From: an uncultured Lachnospiraceae bacterium
GTDB lineage: Bacteria; Bacillota; Clostridia; Lachnospirales; Lachnospiraceae
NCBI GenBank assembly: GCA_910587305.1
Contig: CAJUKV010000004.1
Coordinates: 63,220 to 127,219, forward strand
Direction: 5' to 3'
DNA length: 64,000 nt
Shown here: positions 32,833 through 42,160 of the stretch, in pieces
Layout: each line of letters starts with the position of its first letter
Position numbering within the stretch: the first letter of the stretch is position 1
Notes under the pieces: generated by a model
The model's input: only the letters and a program-made list of their open reading frames with translations
Database searches by the model: none
What the model was told of the DNA's origin: nothing
Position numbers and translations under genes: made by a program

Positions 32833-33660
32833 ATGGGAAATACGGAAACAAAGCAGACAAAATGGGAAGAATTGAGCATATCCAATGACTTCCTGTTTGG
32901 AAAGGTCATGCAGGATGCAGAGCTTTGTAAGGAACTGTTACGGAGAATCCTGCCGGATTTGGATATTGACCATGTGGAATATCCCGAACTGCAAAAGACA
33001 ATAAAAGAGGATTTTGACGCAAAGGGTGTCCGTTTGGACGCGTATGTAAATGATGGGAAAGGTACTGTATACGACATAGAAATGCAGGCCGGCACTTCCG
33101 AATATTTACCAAGGAGAACCAGATATTACCAAGGCATGATAGATTTGCAGTTGGTTGATAAAGGGCAGGATTACGATACATTAAACAATAGTTACATTAT
33201 CTTTATCTGCCTGTCGGACTTATTTGGGAAAAAACGTTATATGTATACCTTCGAAAATGTCTGTAAAGAAGATTCGGAGGTTATGCTGAATGACGGGGCA
33301 AAAAAGATTTTTTTGAATGCAGATGGAAAAAATGGAACTGTAAGTAAAGAATTAAAAGCGTTCTTAGATTATGTGGCGGGCAAACAACCGGAAGATATAT
33401 TTGTGAAGAAACTCGACGAGGCCGTGGGAAGAGCGAAAAAGAATCGGGAATGGAGGCATGAGTATATGACATTATTGATGCGTGACAGAGAAAATCAGAA
33501 GATAGGTAAAGAAATAGGCAAAGAAATAGGTAAGATTTTTGGAGCAGTTTCCGTTTACAGAGATTTGCATCTTCCGGATGAAGAAATCATAACAAAACTG
33601 CAGACAAAGTTCAGTTTGACAGATGAACAGGCAAGAGCTTATTTAGAGGAAGCGGAATAA
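32833..33660 (+). CDS. Rpn/PD-(D/E)XK nuclease family protein
   Basis: 275 residues. NDFLFGKVMQD near the N-terminus and a PD-(D/E)XK core (GVRLDAYVND ... VYDIEMQAG: Asp, then ExQ) identify the PDDEXK_2 transposase-like/recombination-promoting nuclease group. Such genes are often multicopy and mobile-looking, although they lack inverted-repeat ends; none is visible here. The region before the C-terminal helices carries a slippage-prone unit, KIGKEIGKEIGKIFG, encoded by near-identical 12-bp repeats. It has its own promoter. Cleavage activity is inferred from the family. Confidence 0.87.
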   Translation: MGNTETKQTKWEELSISNDFLFGKVMQDAELCKELLRRILPDLDIDHVEYPELQKTIKEDFDAKGVRLDAYVNDGKGTVYDIEMQAGTSEYLPRRTRYYQGMIDLQLVDKGQDYDTLNNSYIIFICLSDLFGKKRYMYTFENVCKEDSEVMLNDGAKKIFLNADGKNGTVSKELKAFLDYVAGKQPEDIFVKKLDEAVGRAKKNREWRHEYMTLLMRDRENQKIGKEIGKEIGKIFGAVSVYRDLHLPDEEIITKLQTKFSLTDEQARAYLEEAE

Positions 33661-33720
33661 CCTGCTTATAGTCCACAGGATTTCTCTTCGAAAGCATTGT
33701 TTTAAAGAAGGAGGCGGCAA

Positions 33721-33838
33721 GAGTGAAAGGTTTTCAACCTTTCACTCACAAGTTTGTGTCTGCGCAGCATCCACAAACTTGATATGCGCAAATAAAGCAA
33801 AGGTGAACTTCGTTCACAGCGCAGAAATGAGGGAAAAC
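33721..33838 (+). repeat. Family-2 three-hairpin repeat before pyrimidine phosphorylase
   Basis: About 118 bp, roughly 85-90 percent identical by eye to 58909-59025. Hairpins: GAGTGAAAGGTT-ttc-AACCTTTCACTC; CAAGTTTGTG ... CACAAACTTG; GTGAAC-ttc-GTTCAC. It ends GCAGAAATGAGGGAAAAC directly at the start codon, so it carries the ribosome site (GAGGG). Confidence 0.88.
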
Positions 33839-35143
33839 ATGAGAATGTATGATTTGATTAAAAAAAAGCGGGACGGCGGTAAGCTTTCAAAGGAAGAAAT
33901 TCATTTTATGATAGACGGCTACACGAAGGGGGAAATACCTGACTATCAGATGTCCGCCATGATGATGGCGATTTATTTTAAGGGTATGGATGAGGAGGAA
34001 ACCCTGCAGCTTACCATGGCCATGGCAAAGAGCGGCGATATGCTTGATTTATCAGGCATTTCCGGCATAAAGGTGGATAAACACAGCACCGGAGGAGTGG
34101 GGGATAAAACTTCTTTGGCGCTCACTCCCATGGTTGCGGCCTGCGGCGTGAAAATTGCAAAGATGAGCGGCCGGGGTCTTGGCCATACGGGCGGAACCAT
34201 CGATAAGCTTGAAAGTTTTGCTGGCTTTTCCACCGGGATTTCCACCGAAGAATTTATCCGGAATGTGAATGAGATTGGCATTGCGATTATGGGGCAGACA
34301 AGCGAGCTTGCCCCGGCGGATAAACTTTTGTACGCGTTGAGGGACGTGACGGCGACGGTTGACAATATGTCGCTGATTGCCTCATCCATTATGAGCAAGA
34401 AGCTGGCGGCAGGGGCGGACGCCATTGTGCTGGATGTGAAAACGGGCAGCGGTGCTTTCATGAAGGAGAAAGAGGACGCCTTTTCGCTGGCGCAGGAGAT
34501 GGTGAAGCTGGGGAAAAACGCTGGGAGGAACACCATTGCGGTGGTCTCCGACATGGATCAGCCCCTTGGAAATACAATCGGAAACGCCCTGGAGGTAAAG
34601 GAAGCAATTGAGACCTTAAAAGGAAACGGGCCGAAAGACTTTACCCAGCTGTGCCTCACTCTTGGCTCCCTTATGTTGATGGCGGGGGGAAAGGCACAGA
34701 CGAATGAGGAAGGAGAGGCAATGCTGAATCAGGTGATTGCTGACGGCAGCGCCCTTGATAAGCTGGCCCGGTTTATCAAAGCCCAGGGGGGAGACGCCGG
34801 GATGGTGTATCAGCCGGAGCTTTTACCCAAAGCGGACAAAATCTGTCCGGTGCTTTCCCCGAAGGACGGCTATGTGGAGAAGCTTGTCTGTGACGAGGTG
34901 GGAATCTGTTCCCTGATTTTAGGCGGCGGACGGGAGACAAAGGAAAGCGTCATTGACTTGTCGGTAGGCATCGTACTTGAGAAAAAGAAAGGCGATTATG
35001 TAAAGAAAGGGGAGACGCTCGCTTATCTGCACGGCAATGACGGGGCAAAGCTTGATGCGGCAAGAGAAAGGCTGCTTGGAGCCTATCAAATAGGGGAAGA
35101 GGAGACGGAGAAAGAGCCGGTTATCATTGGCATTGTAAAATAG
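33839..35143 (+). CDS. pdp: Pyrimidine-nucleoside phosphorylase
   Basis: 434 residues. KHSTGGVGDKTSLALTPMVAACG (from about 81), MSGRGLGHTGGTIDKLES, SLIASSIMSKKLAAGADAIVLDVKTGSGAFMK and the C-terminal PYNP domain identify the thymidine/pyrimidine phosphorylase family. It phosphorolyses uridine and thymidine. Start 33839 (MRMYDLIKKKRDGG) matches the family N-terminus; earlier in-frame codons (TTG 33779, ATG 33827) fall within the repeat. Not in a nucleoside operon here. Confidence 0.94.
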   Translation: MRMYDLIKKKRDGGKLSKEEIHFMIDGYTKGEIPDYQMSAMMMAIYFKGMDEEETLQLTMAMAKSGDMLDLSGISGIKVDKHSTGGVGDKTSLALTPMVAACGVKIAKMSGRGLGHTGGTIDKLESFAGFSTGISTEEFIRNVNEIGIAIMGQTSELAPADKLLYALRDVTATVDNMSLIASSIMSKKLAAGADAIVLDVKTGSGAFMKEKEDAFSLAQEMVKLGKNAGRNTIAVVSDMDQPLGNTIGNALEVKEAIETLKGNGPKDFTQLCLTLGSLMLMAGGKAQTNEEGEAMLNQVIADGSALDKLARFIKAQGGDAGMVYQPELLPKADKICPVLSPKDGYVEKLVCDEVGICSLILGGGRETKESVIDLSVGIVLEKKKGDYVKKGETLAYLHGNDGAKLDAARERLLGAYQIGEEETEKEPVIIGIVK

Positions 35144-35177
35144 GTATAGCCGCCCCTTTTCCATCATATAGTTAGGT

Positions 35178-35516
35178 ATGATGAAAAAAGGAAATAGAAA
35201 ATTAAAAAACAGCTGGAACAGAACCAGAGAGGAAAAAAGGGAAGATGTGCGCCCATCCGGCAGGGAGCTTATGGTGGAATCGCTCCGTCTTCCCAAGGAT
35301 TCCCTGCTTGGAGCTTCTATCGTCACATTAACCGGCAATACCGACGTGTTTGTGGAGAATTATAAAGGGATTATCGAGTATACCAGCCAGGTTATTCTGC
35401 TCCAGGGCAAAACATGTAAAATAAAAATTTGCGGGAAAAGACTGAACATTGTCTATTATACCAATGAGGATATGAAGATAAGCGGATGTGTGGAGGCCGT
35501 CCATTATCTGGCATAA
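35178..35516 (+). CDS. yqfC: Sporulation protein YqfC (YabP/YqfC family)
   Basis: 112 residues. After a basic N-terminal part, ESLRLPKDSLLGASIVTLTGN, YKGIIEYTSQVILLQGKTC and the end MKISGCVEAVHYLA match the YabP/YqfC domain. In Bacillus yqfC is a sigma-E gene beside yqfD; the same order occurs here, followed by phoH. The start could be ATG 35178 or 35181; no clear ribosome site is visible beyond TTAGG. Confidence 0.9.
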   Translation: MMKKGNRKLKNSWNRTREEKREDVRPSGRELMVESLRLPKDSLLGASIVTLTGNTDVFVENYKGIIEYTSQVILLQGKTCKIKICGKRLNIVYYTNEDMKISGCVEAVHYLA

Positions 35517-35539
35517 AAAACGATATTATGGAGGTTGGT

Positions 35540-36790
35540 ATGATAGAGGTCATTCGTTTTATAAAGGGTTACCTGCTCATTAAGGTTTCCGGCTTTTCCC
35601 CGGAAAGATTTATGAATCTTTGCAGTAACCACAATATATTTCTCTGGGATATTGAAAATCACGGCGAATATTATACAATGAAAATCAGCCTGAAGGGGTT
35701 TTACCAGATTAAGGGCATTACAAGAAAAACAGGTACAAGGGTGGTCATAACAAAGCGTTATGGACTACCCTTTCTCTCTCTTAGGATGTGGAGGCGGAGG
35801 ATTTTTCTTTTCGGGCTTTTGGGGAGTCTGTTTTTTTGGATGTGGATGTCAAGGTATATCTGGGCCATTGAGGTGGAAGGTAATTATTATGTGACCACGG
35901 ATATTTTTCAGGATTTCCTGAATGAGAACGGCTTTCAGGTAGGGATGAAAAAGGATGACGTGGTAATTGAACAGCTGGAAAAGCGTATCAGAAGCGAGTT
36001 TGATATCGTCACATGGACGTCCGCACGGATTGACGGTACAAGACTGCTGATTCAGGTAAAGGAAAATGATTTGATTTCGGTAAAGGAAAATGCGCCTAAG
36101 GAAATAAAAGAGGGGGAAGGGATTGATCTGGTGGCGGAAAAGGAGGGGGAAATTGTCAGCATTGTAACGCGCAGCGGAGTGCCGAAAGTGAGCGCCGGGG
36201 TTATGGTACAGGAAGGGGATGTGCTTGTGGAAGGGGGCGTCCCAATTATGAATGAGGACGGAACCATAAGGCGTTATGAATATTGCAGGGCGGACGCAGA
36301 CATTATGTTAAGGTGCGTATATAGACTGACGGAGGAAATAGACGAAAAATATGAGCAAAAGCAGTATACGGGAAAGGAAAAAAAGCGTCCTTTTATCATG
36401 CTGGGGACTAAAAAGCTGAATATACCGGCTTTTGGAGATGAGTACGGGGAATTTGACGTGGTGGAGGAAAAAAGCCAGCTCAAGGTGTTTGAAAATTATT
36501 ATTTACCCTTCTATTTTGGATGCGACAATGTGAGAGAATATGTCACGGAAGAAAAAATATATGAAAAGGACGAGGTAAAAGAGCTGTTCGAAGGGAAAAT
36601 ACAAAAATTTATAGAAAGTTTACAGGAAAAGGGGGTTCAAATTATAGAAAAAAATGTTACAATAAATAAAGTTTCCGGTGTATGGAAGATGCAGGTGGAC
36701 TTTCTGGCGGTGGAAAAGACAGGAACGGAAAGAAAAACCGGACTTGAGCAGATAGCGGAAGATATGATGCCGGAAGAAAATCAGGAATAA
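35540..36790 (+). CDS. yqfD: Sporulation protein YqfD
   Basis: 416 residues. FIKGYLLIKVSGFSPERFMNLC at the start, IFLWDIENHGEYYTMKIS, one membrane helix (about 86-107; RRRIFLFGLLGSLFFWMW) and a large outer domain (GVMVQEGDVLVEGGVPIMNEDG; YEYCRADADIMLR). It is required for spore formation in related bacteria and acts with YqfC in the mother cell. GGAGG (35530-35534) fixes the start. The next gene, phoH, follows after 16 bp. Confidence 0.92.
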   Translation: MIEVIRFIKGYLLIKVSGFSPERFMNLCSNHNIFLWDIENHGEYYTMKISLKGFYQIKGITRKTGTRVVITKRYGLPFLSLRMWRRRIFLFGLLGSLFFWMWMSRYIWAIEVEGNYYVTTDIFQDFLNENGFQVGMKKDDVVIEQLEKRIRSEFDIVTWTSARIDGTRLLIQVKENDLISVKENAPKEIKEGEGIDLVAEKEGEIVSIVTRSGVPKVSAGVMVQEGDVLVEGGVPIMNEDGTIRRYEYCRADADIMLRCVYRLTEEIDEKYEQKQYTGKEKKRPFIMLGTKKLNIPAFGDEYGEFDVVEEKSQLKVFENYYLPFYFGCDNVREYVTEEKIYEKDEVKELFEGKIQKFIESLQEKGVQIIEKNVTINKVSGVWKMQVDFLAVEKTGTERKTGLEQIAEDMMPEENQE

Positions 36791-36806
36791 CAATTGGGAG
36801 AAATGG

Positions 36807-37853
36807 ATGGAAGAAATTTCTGAAATCATGCAAGTGCCGATAGAAGACGAGCAAAATATTTTCGGACAGTTTGACAGCCACATAAAGAAGCTGGAAAGAC
36901 AGCTGCAGGTATCCATTGCGGATCGAAACGGCCAGGTGCGCATCAGCGGCAGTAAGGCACATGTAAACAGGGCAAAAGCAGTTATACGTGAGCTGGCAGA
37001 ATTTTCAATGAGAGGAAATATCATTGTGGAACAGAATGTGGATTATGCTATTGCGATGAGTATGGAAGAAAACGACGACGTTTTATTGGAGATAGATAAA
37101 GAGTGTATTTGCCACACGGTATCGGGCAAGCCGGTAAAGCCTAAAACCCTGGGGCAGAAGCAGTACGTGGATGCAATCAGGAAGAATATGATCGTGTTTG
37201 GCCTGGGTCCTGCCGGTACCGGAAAAACATATTTGGCTATGGCCATGGCGATAACTGCCTTTAAAAATCAGGAGGTAGAGAGAATCATTCTGACAAGACC
37301 GGCCATTGAAGCGGGCGAAAAGTTAGGGTTTCTCCCGGGAGATCTGCAAAGTAAGGTTGATCCTTATTTACGTCCCTTATATGATGCCCTTCACCAGATT
37401 ATGGGGGCGGAAACCTTCATGAAAAATATGGAGAAAGGCTTGATTGAAGTGGCGCCGCTTGCCTATATGCGGGGACGCACTCTTGACAATGCCTATATTA
37501 TTTTGGACGAGGCGCAAAATACCACCCCGGCCCAGATGAAAATGTTTCTCACAAGAATCGGTTTTGGCTCTAAGGTCATCATAACCGGCGACGCCACCCA
37601 GAAGGATTTATCGCCCGGTGTGGCGTCCGGCCTTGACGTGGCGCTTAAGGTGCTTCATAATATCGAAGGAATTGCGTTTTGTAAGATGACAAGCCGTGAC
37701 GTGGTAAGGCATCCTTTGGTGCAAAAGATTGTAAAAGCATATGAAGACTATGAAAATAACCCGCGCAACCGCTTGGTAGATTATTCCTCTAACAAAGAAA
37801 ACAGCAGAAAAAAACGCAGGGGCAGAGGGACAGGCTATGGAAGGAAGCAGTAA
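36807..37853 (+). CDS. phoH: PhoH-family ATPase
   Basis: 348 residues. A KH-like N-terminal part (VSIADRNGQVRISGSKAHVNRAKAVI) and the PhoH ATPase domain with GLGPAGTGKTYLAMAMA (Walker A near 133), ILTRPAIEAGEKLGFLPGDLQ, AYIILDEAQNTTPAQMKMFLTRIG and a basic tail (KKRRGRGTGYG). It probably couples ATP hydrolysis to RNA remodelling with YbeY. Standard position between yqfD and the pgpH/ybeY genes; overlaps the next gene by 17 bp. Confidence 0.95.
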   Translation: MEEISEIMQVPIEDEQNIFGQFDSHIKKLERQLQVSIADRNGQVRISGSKAHVNRAKAVIRELAEFSMRGNIIVEQNVDYAIAMSMEENDDVLLEIDKECICHTVSGKPVKPKTLGQKQYVDAIRKNMIVFGLGPAGTGKTYLAMAMAITAFKNQEVERIILTRPAIEAGEKLGFLPGDLQSKVDPYLRPLYDALHQIMGAETFMKNMEKGLIEVAPLAYMRGRTLDNAYIILDEAQNTTPAQMKMFLTRIGFGSKVIITGDATQKDLSPGVASGLDVALKVLHNIEGIAFCKMTSRDVVRHPLVQKIVKAYEDYENNPRNRLVDYSSNKENSRKKRRGRGTGYGRKQ

Positions 37854-39072
37854 AAAGGAGCGAAAGGATTTGGCGCTTTCAGATACAAAAAAAGACCAAA
37901 GCGGGGTGGTCTTTCAAATTAGCATATTTTTTCTGACGATCGCAGGAAGCGCTTTAGCCGCATTTTTGTATCAAAAGTCGGTGGATGAGATTGCAGGTAT
38001 AGCAGTTATGTCCGGCGTAGGCGCGGGTATAGTGTGGTTTTTGCTGGGAAAAAGCAGGGAGGATGAAGGACTTTTACAGGGCAATGCAGTGCATGTCAAC
38101 AGATTTGTCATTGTATATCTACTCTCTCTTATCGGGAGCTTTTTGTTTCCTTTACTGCCGACGGGGGGATGGCCTTATCAGGTGATTTTTATCGGACTCA
38201 TGCTCTTTGGCAATCAGCTTACGGGGATTTGTGCAGGATGTACCCTGCTTATGATATCGGTATTACTGCAAGGAGGAGGGAGCGGACCGTTTTTTATTTA
38301 TTTTATCAGCGGCCTGGTTGGAATTGCAGCGTTTTCCGCGTTGGATGAGGGCTTTAAAATCTGGACGCCGTCGCTTATTTCTCTGTTGATACAGATGGTA
38401 TGCCTTTCCTTGCAGGAGGTATTATTTGCCAACGAGGTATTTTCCTTCCGCATGTTTTTTATACCGGAGATTAACATTTTGGTTAATTTCGTTCTGCTGA
38501 TGATTTTACTGAAAATTTTCCGAAGCCTTGTTACAAACCGGGAACAGAATCAGTATGCGGATATAAACGACCCGGAGCACCCGCTTTTGCTTGAGCTGAT
38601 GGCAAATTCCAGGGATGAATATTTTCATGCGGTGCATACGGCGTATCTATGTGAAAAGACGGCTAAAAAACTGAATTTGAACGATGCACTTTCCAAGGCT
38701 TGCGGCTATTACCACAGAATTGGCCTCATCAGAGGGGAAAACAGCTGGGAGAAAGTCAGGGATATTTTAAAGGCGAACAATTTTCCATGGGAAGTAGAGA
38801 GAATCCTGCAGGAATATTTGGACGAGCGGGAAAAAATCGTATCAAAAGAAACGGTGGTACTTTTCTTTTGCGATACGGTGGCATCTTCTATCAGTTATCT
38901 TTTTTCGAAAGACGCCAAAATCGAATTAAATTATTATCAGATTATCAGCGCTATATTGGATAAAAAAATGGAAAGCGGGCTTATTGCGTCCAGCGATATA
39001 TCGTTTAAAGAGATAGAAGAAATAAAAAATACACTGGCAGAGGAAAAAAATTATTATGACTTCCTGCGTTGA
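37837..39072 (+). CDS. PgpH/YqfF-like membrane protein with degenerate HD domain
   Basis: 411 residues. About six or seven membrane helices (roughly 25-235) followed by an HD-type cytosolic domain. In gene order (phoH, this, ybeY) it replaces pgpH, the c-di-AMP phosphodiesterase, but it lacks the large extracellular 7TMR-HDED part, and the metal-binding HD pair reads His293-Arg294 (GYYHRIG) while the later catalytic histidine pair is absent (ILQEYLDERE in its place). It is therefore likely catalytically dead or changed in function. It overlaps phoH at its start and ybeY at its end (17 bp each), so the operon is intact. Confidence 0.82.
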   Translation: MEGSSKKERKDLALSDTKKDQSGVVFQISIFFLTIAGSALAAFLYQKSVDEIAGIAVMSGVGAGIVWFLLGKSREDEGLLQGNAVHVNRFVIVYLLSLIGSFLFPLLPTGGWPYQVIFIGLMLFGNQLTGICAGCTLLMISVLLQGGGSGPFFIYFISGLVGIAAFSALDEGFKIWTPSLISLLIQMVCLSLQEVLFANEVFSFRMFFIPEINILVNFVLLMILLKIFRSLVTNREQNQYADINDPEHPLLLELMANSRDEYFHAVHTAYLCEKTAKKLNLNDALSKACGYYHRIGLIRGENSWEKVRDILKANNFPWEVERILQEYLDEREKIVSKETVVLFFCDTVASSISYLFSKDAKIELNYYQIISAILDKKMESGLIASSDISFKEIEEIKNTLAEEKNYYDFLR

Positions 39073-39559
39073 AAATGAAACAAATGTTACATTTGAGTTT
39101 GATGTAAAAGAAATACTTGACCTTATCATGGAACAGGTGCTCTTGGTTGAAGGCTGCCCTTATGAAGCCCAGGTAAATCTTCTGCTTACGGATAATGCCG
39201 GCATTCATGCGTTTAACCGGCAGTACAGGCAGGTGGATTCCCCTACGGATGTGCTTTCTTTTCCCATGATTGATTTTGAGAAAGAGGCGGATTTTTCCAT
39301 TGTCGAGGAAAGAGAAGCAGATTACTTTGACCCGGACAGCGGAGAACTTCTTTTGGGAGATATCATTATTTCCGTGGATAAGGTGGCGGAACAGGCTCTC
39401 AAATATGGCCATTCTAAAAAGAGAGAATTTGCTTTTCTGGTGGCCCATAGTATGTATCATCTTTGCGGATATGATCACATGACAAAAGAGGAAGCGCATT
39501 TGATGGAAAAAAAGCAGGAAAAAGTATTGTCAGCGCTGGGAATTACAAGATTCACATGA
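39056..39559 (+). CDS. ybeY: Endoribonuclease YbeY
   Basis: 167 residues. QVDSPTDVLSFPM, GDIIISVDKV and the zinc site HSMYHLCGYDHM (family pattern HGxLHLxGYDH) near residue 131-142 identify the rRNA maturation/quality-control nuclease. It starts inside the preceding gene. The usual followers dgkA, cdd and era are not next; a flippase gene follows instead. Confidence 0.94.
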   Translation: MTSCVENETNVTFEFDVKEILDLIMEQVLLVEGCPYEAQVNLLLTDNAGIHAFNRQYRQVDSPTDVLSFPMIDFEKEADFSIVEEREADYFDPDSGELLLGDIIISVDKVAEQALKYGHSKKREFAFLVAHSMYHLCGYDHMTKEEAHLMEKKQEKVLSALGITRFT

Positions 39560-39584
39560 TATTTGCGCCGCAGGGGGTATATAT

Positions 39585-41201
39585 ATGAAGATACCAATGA
39601 AGAAACCAAGAAAGGATTACTATACGGCAATTACATGGATTGCGCTTATAGGAACACTGATTTTCAGGATTTTCTTAGTTCGCATCATGGGAGATAAAGG
39701 GATTGCTTACTTTAGCGCGTCAAATGAAATATATTTGGCAGTGGCGGGTTCATTTGCCTATGGATTGTCGGAAGCTGTCTCAGCTTCTGTCAGACATCGC
39801 GTCAGGAGAGGACAGTTAAAAGGGGCGGGGAAAGTGTTGGGGAACGCTCTTTGCACAGGAGGCGGCATTGGACTTATACTTGCCTTCATAGTTGGGCTTT
39901 TAGGACAGGGCCTTGCGGGGAAGATATTCCACGTTCCCCTTTCGGGGATGGCAGTAAGGCTGATGGCGCCGGCAATGTTTTTTTCTGTGCTTACAGGGGT
40001 TTTCAAAGGGTATTTTCAAGGAAACGGTTCTAAACTTCCGGCTGTGCATCTGGAATTGCTTCACGTGATTTTTTTATTTTCAGGCGGACTAACGGGAGCA
40101 AAAATTTTACACGGATATGGCGTAAAGGTTTCTGCGCTTTTACAAAATGAAGATTATGCGGCTGCGTATGGAGCCATGGGGGCGTCCGTTGGTCTGCTTG
40201 CAGCATCGATTCTTAGCTTTTTCTATGTACTCATTTTATATTTTATTTTCAAGAGAAATATGAGTAAGCAGACGAGCCGTGAAGTGCAAAAAGGACAGGA
40301 TTCGAGCGTTCGCATTTTGTATATGTTAATTGTGACGGGATTCGTTTACGGCATATATTTTTTGTGTTTTCATATATTGCCCTTACTGGATCAGTATTTA
40401 CTTTTTACCTCCGGGAGCGACGCATATATAACCCAGTGGGGAGTCTATTACGGCAGGTGTCTGGTGATAACGGGTATTGTGGGGGGCATGGTCCATATGG
40501 CGTGTCTTTCGCCAGTCAAACGTATTGTGGCGGGTATGGAGAGAGGGGATCAGCTTCTGGCAAAGGAAAGGCTTGGAATTTTGCTGCACCAATGCGCCGT
40601 AATTTCCATTCCGGCGGCAGTATTCCTTGCGGTCTATTCGGAAAATATGTTGGATTTGCTTTTTAAAGGGAATAATCGACAGGCGGCTTTGTGGGTACAG
40701 GTCTTTTGCCTGGCAATTGTGTTTCAGATTTTTGCTTCCGTATTTATGGAGATTTTCTTCTATGGCAGGAAATTAAAGTTTGCTGCGGTAATAGGGGCGA
40801 TTGCTTTGCTTTTGCATGTGGGAATTGCATTACTTTTTCTAAAGACCGCAAAACCAGGCATACTGGCCATTGTAATTGCCGTTGTCGTTTTTTATGGAGC
40901 GGCCGCTGTGCTGGGATTTCTGGCGGTGAGCCGTATTTACCAATACCGTCAGGAATGGATTAGAACCTTTGGCGTTACGTTAATAGCCGCTGCCGTTTCA
41001 GGGGTGGCCGCGCTGCTTCTTCATAAGGTTTTGCTATCCTTATTAGGCTCCGTGTTGTCGCTTGTAATAGGTATTTTAGTGGGAACAGCTATATATATGG
41101 TGCTTTTGGTGGTCTTGAGAGCATTTGAAAGCGGAGAATTAGAGGAAATGGCAGGGGGCAGGCTGTTTATAATGTTGGCGGATTTACTTCATTTTTCATA
41201 A
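39585..41201 (+). CDS. MOP-superfamily flippase, SpoVB/MurJ-like
   Basis: 538 residues with about 13-14 membrane helices and the oligosaccharide-flippase pattern (FLVRIMGDKGIAYFSASNEIY; FKGYFQGNGSKLPAV; MEIFFYGRKLKFAAVIG). Relatives are SpoVB (spore cortex) and MurJ (lipid II); which substrate applies is not readable. The start follows GCAGGGGGTATATATATG, resembling the 3' end of the family-1 repeat, so a short remnant may supply the ribosome site. Not part of the usual ybeY neighbourhood. Confidence 0.85.
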   Translation: MKIPMKKPRKDYYTAITWIALIGTLIFRIFLVRIMGDKGIAYFSASNEIYLAVAGSFAYGLSEAVSASVRHRVRRGQLKGAGKVLGNALCTGGGIGLILAFIVGLLGQGLAGKIFHVPLSGMAVRLMAPAMFFSVLTGVFKGYFQGNGSKLPAVHLELLHVIFLFSGGLTGAKILHGYGVKVSALLQNEDYAAAYGAMGASVGLLAASILSFFYVLILYFIFKRNMSKQTSREVQKGQDSSVRILYMLIVTGFVYGIYFLCFHILPLLDQYLLFTSGSDAYITQWGVYYGRCLVITGIVGGMVHMACLSPVKRIVAGMERGDQLLAKERLGILLHQCAVISIPAAVFLAVYSENMLDLLFKGNNRQAALWVQVFCLAIVFQIFASVFMEIFFYGRKLKFAAVIGAIALLLHVGIALLFLKTAKPGILAIVIAVVVFYGAAAVLGFLAVSRIYQYRQEWIRTFGVTLIAAAVSGVAALLLHKVLLSLLGSVLSLVIGILVGTAIYMVLLVVLRAFESGELEEMAGGRLFIMLADLLHFS

Positions 41202-41334
41202 AATTTCCGGAGAAAAAGTTTGCTGTCCGGTCAGCTTGCTGCGGGATCTTTGACTATGTGCCGTCAGGTGTTTGTATAAATTCAAATTTTTTGACTGATA
41301 CTGTTTATAAAGAAATAGTAAAGGTGTATATGCT

Positions 41335-42051
41335 ATGAAATTTGTAAAACGTATCAGTTTGTTTTTTATTTATCCAATCAGCATGTTTTCCTTGGGATTT
41401 GCCTCTAATATGGCGCTTATGGAGTATTTTTATCCGGGCAGGGAGAATAAAAATATACAGATAAAAACCACGACGGATGAAACCAACGAAAAGATGTCTG
41501 CCGATGAAAAGACAGGCGCACCCCAAGAAAGCGCTAAAGAAGAATTTAATTGGGAAGCCCCGGGACAGCTTAAGGAGGATTCCATTGAAGTGTCGCTTCG
41601 GGACGAACCAATTGTGACGGCAGATACGCAATACATGATTTTAAAACATAATATGGCTACCGGAGAAGAGATGGAGGAGGAAGAGGCGGCGCCTGATAAG
41701 TTTATGGGACTTAACAGAGACGAGCTGGTAAGAGAGATTCAGGAGTATAATCAAAATCCCTCTCTGACAGATTTAGAGGAGGGGTTTTCCTTCATGGAAC
41801 TTGTATCTTTTTCTCCCACAAGAGTCGTAGTGAGGAAAAGCTATGAGCCTTTGGTGTGGGATGACGGTTTTTTCCTAATCAATGAAAACCATTACGTGGT
41901 GGTATATGACAAAAGTCTGTCAAATGTCTTTATGAATACGGATATTTTGGTGGAAAATTTGCCGGAAAGTCTGCAAAAAGAGATTTTGAGCATGAAATAT
42001 GTGGAGAATGAAAAAGAATTATATAATTTTCTTGAGTCTTACTCGAGTTAA
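41335..42051 (+). CDS. Probable BofC-like sporulation checkpoint protein
   Basis: 238 residues: a signal peptide or anchor (about 7-30), a charged spacer (40-95), then a compact domain with YMILKHNMATGE, GLNRDELVREIQEYNQNP, VVVYDKSLSNVFMNTDI and the ending ELYNFLESYSS. The last part resembles BofC-type C-terminal domains, which act in the forespore sigma-K checkpoint; the match is weak and made by eye. No enzyme motif. It precedes two flavoprotein genes by more than 100 bp, so it is probably its own unit. Confidence 0.6.
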   Translation: MKFVKRISLFFIYPISMFSLGFASNMALMEYFYPGRENKNIQIKTTTDETNEKMSADEKTGAPQESAKEEFNWEAPGQLKEDSIEVSLRDEPIVTADTQYMILKHNMATGEEMEEEEAAPDKFMGLNRDELVREIQEYNQNPSLTDLEEGFSFMELVSFSPTRVVVRKSYEPLVWDDGFFLINENHYVVVYDKSLSNVFMNTDILVENLPESLQKEILSMKYVENEKELYNFLESYSS

Positions 42052-42160
42052 TTATATTATATAATTAAAGGAATATATCGGATGGCATATGATGCAATTC
42101 GTCCTTCACTTGTGCGATTCACGTACGGGTATACAAAACAAAAGAATTTGGAGGATTGTA

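Noticed and set aside
33779..33838. Longer pyrimidine phosphorylase from TTG or ATG codons in the leader
   Set aside because: The codons lie in the family-2 repeat; the standard N-terminus begins at 33839.
35144..35172. Sigma-E promoter before yqfC (GTATAG ... CATATAGT)
   Set aside because: Spacing is loose and the -10 would end only 5 bp before the start codon, leaving no room for a leader.
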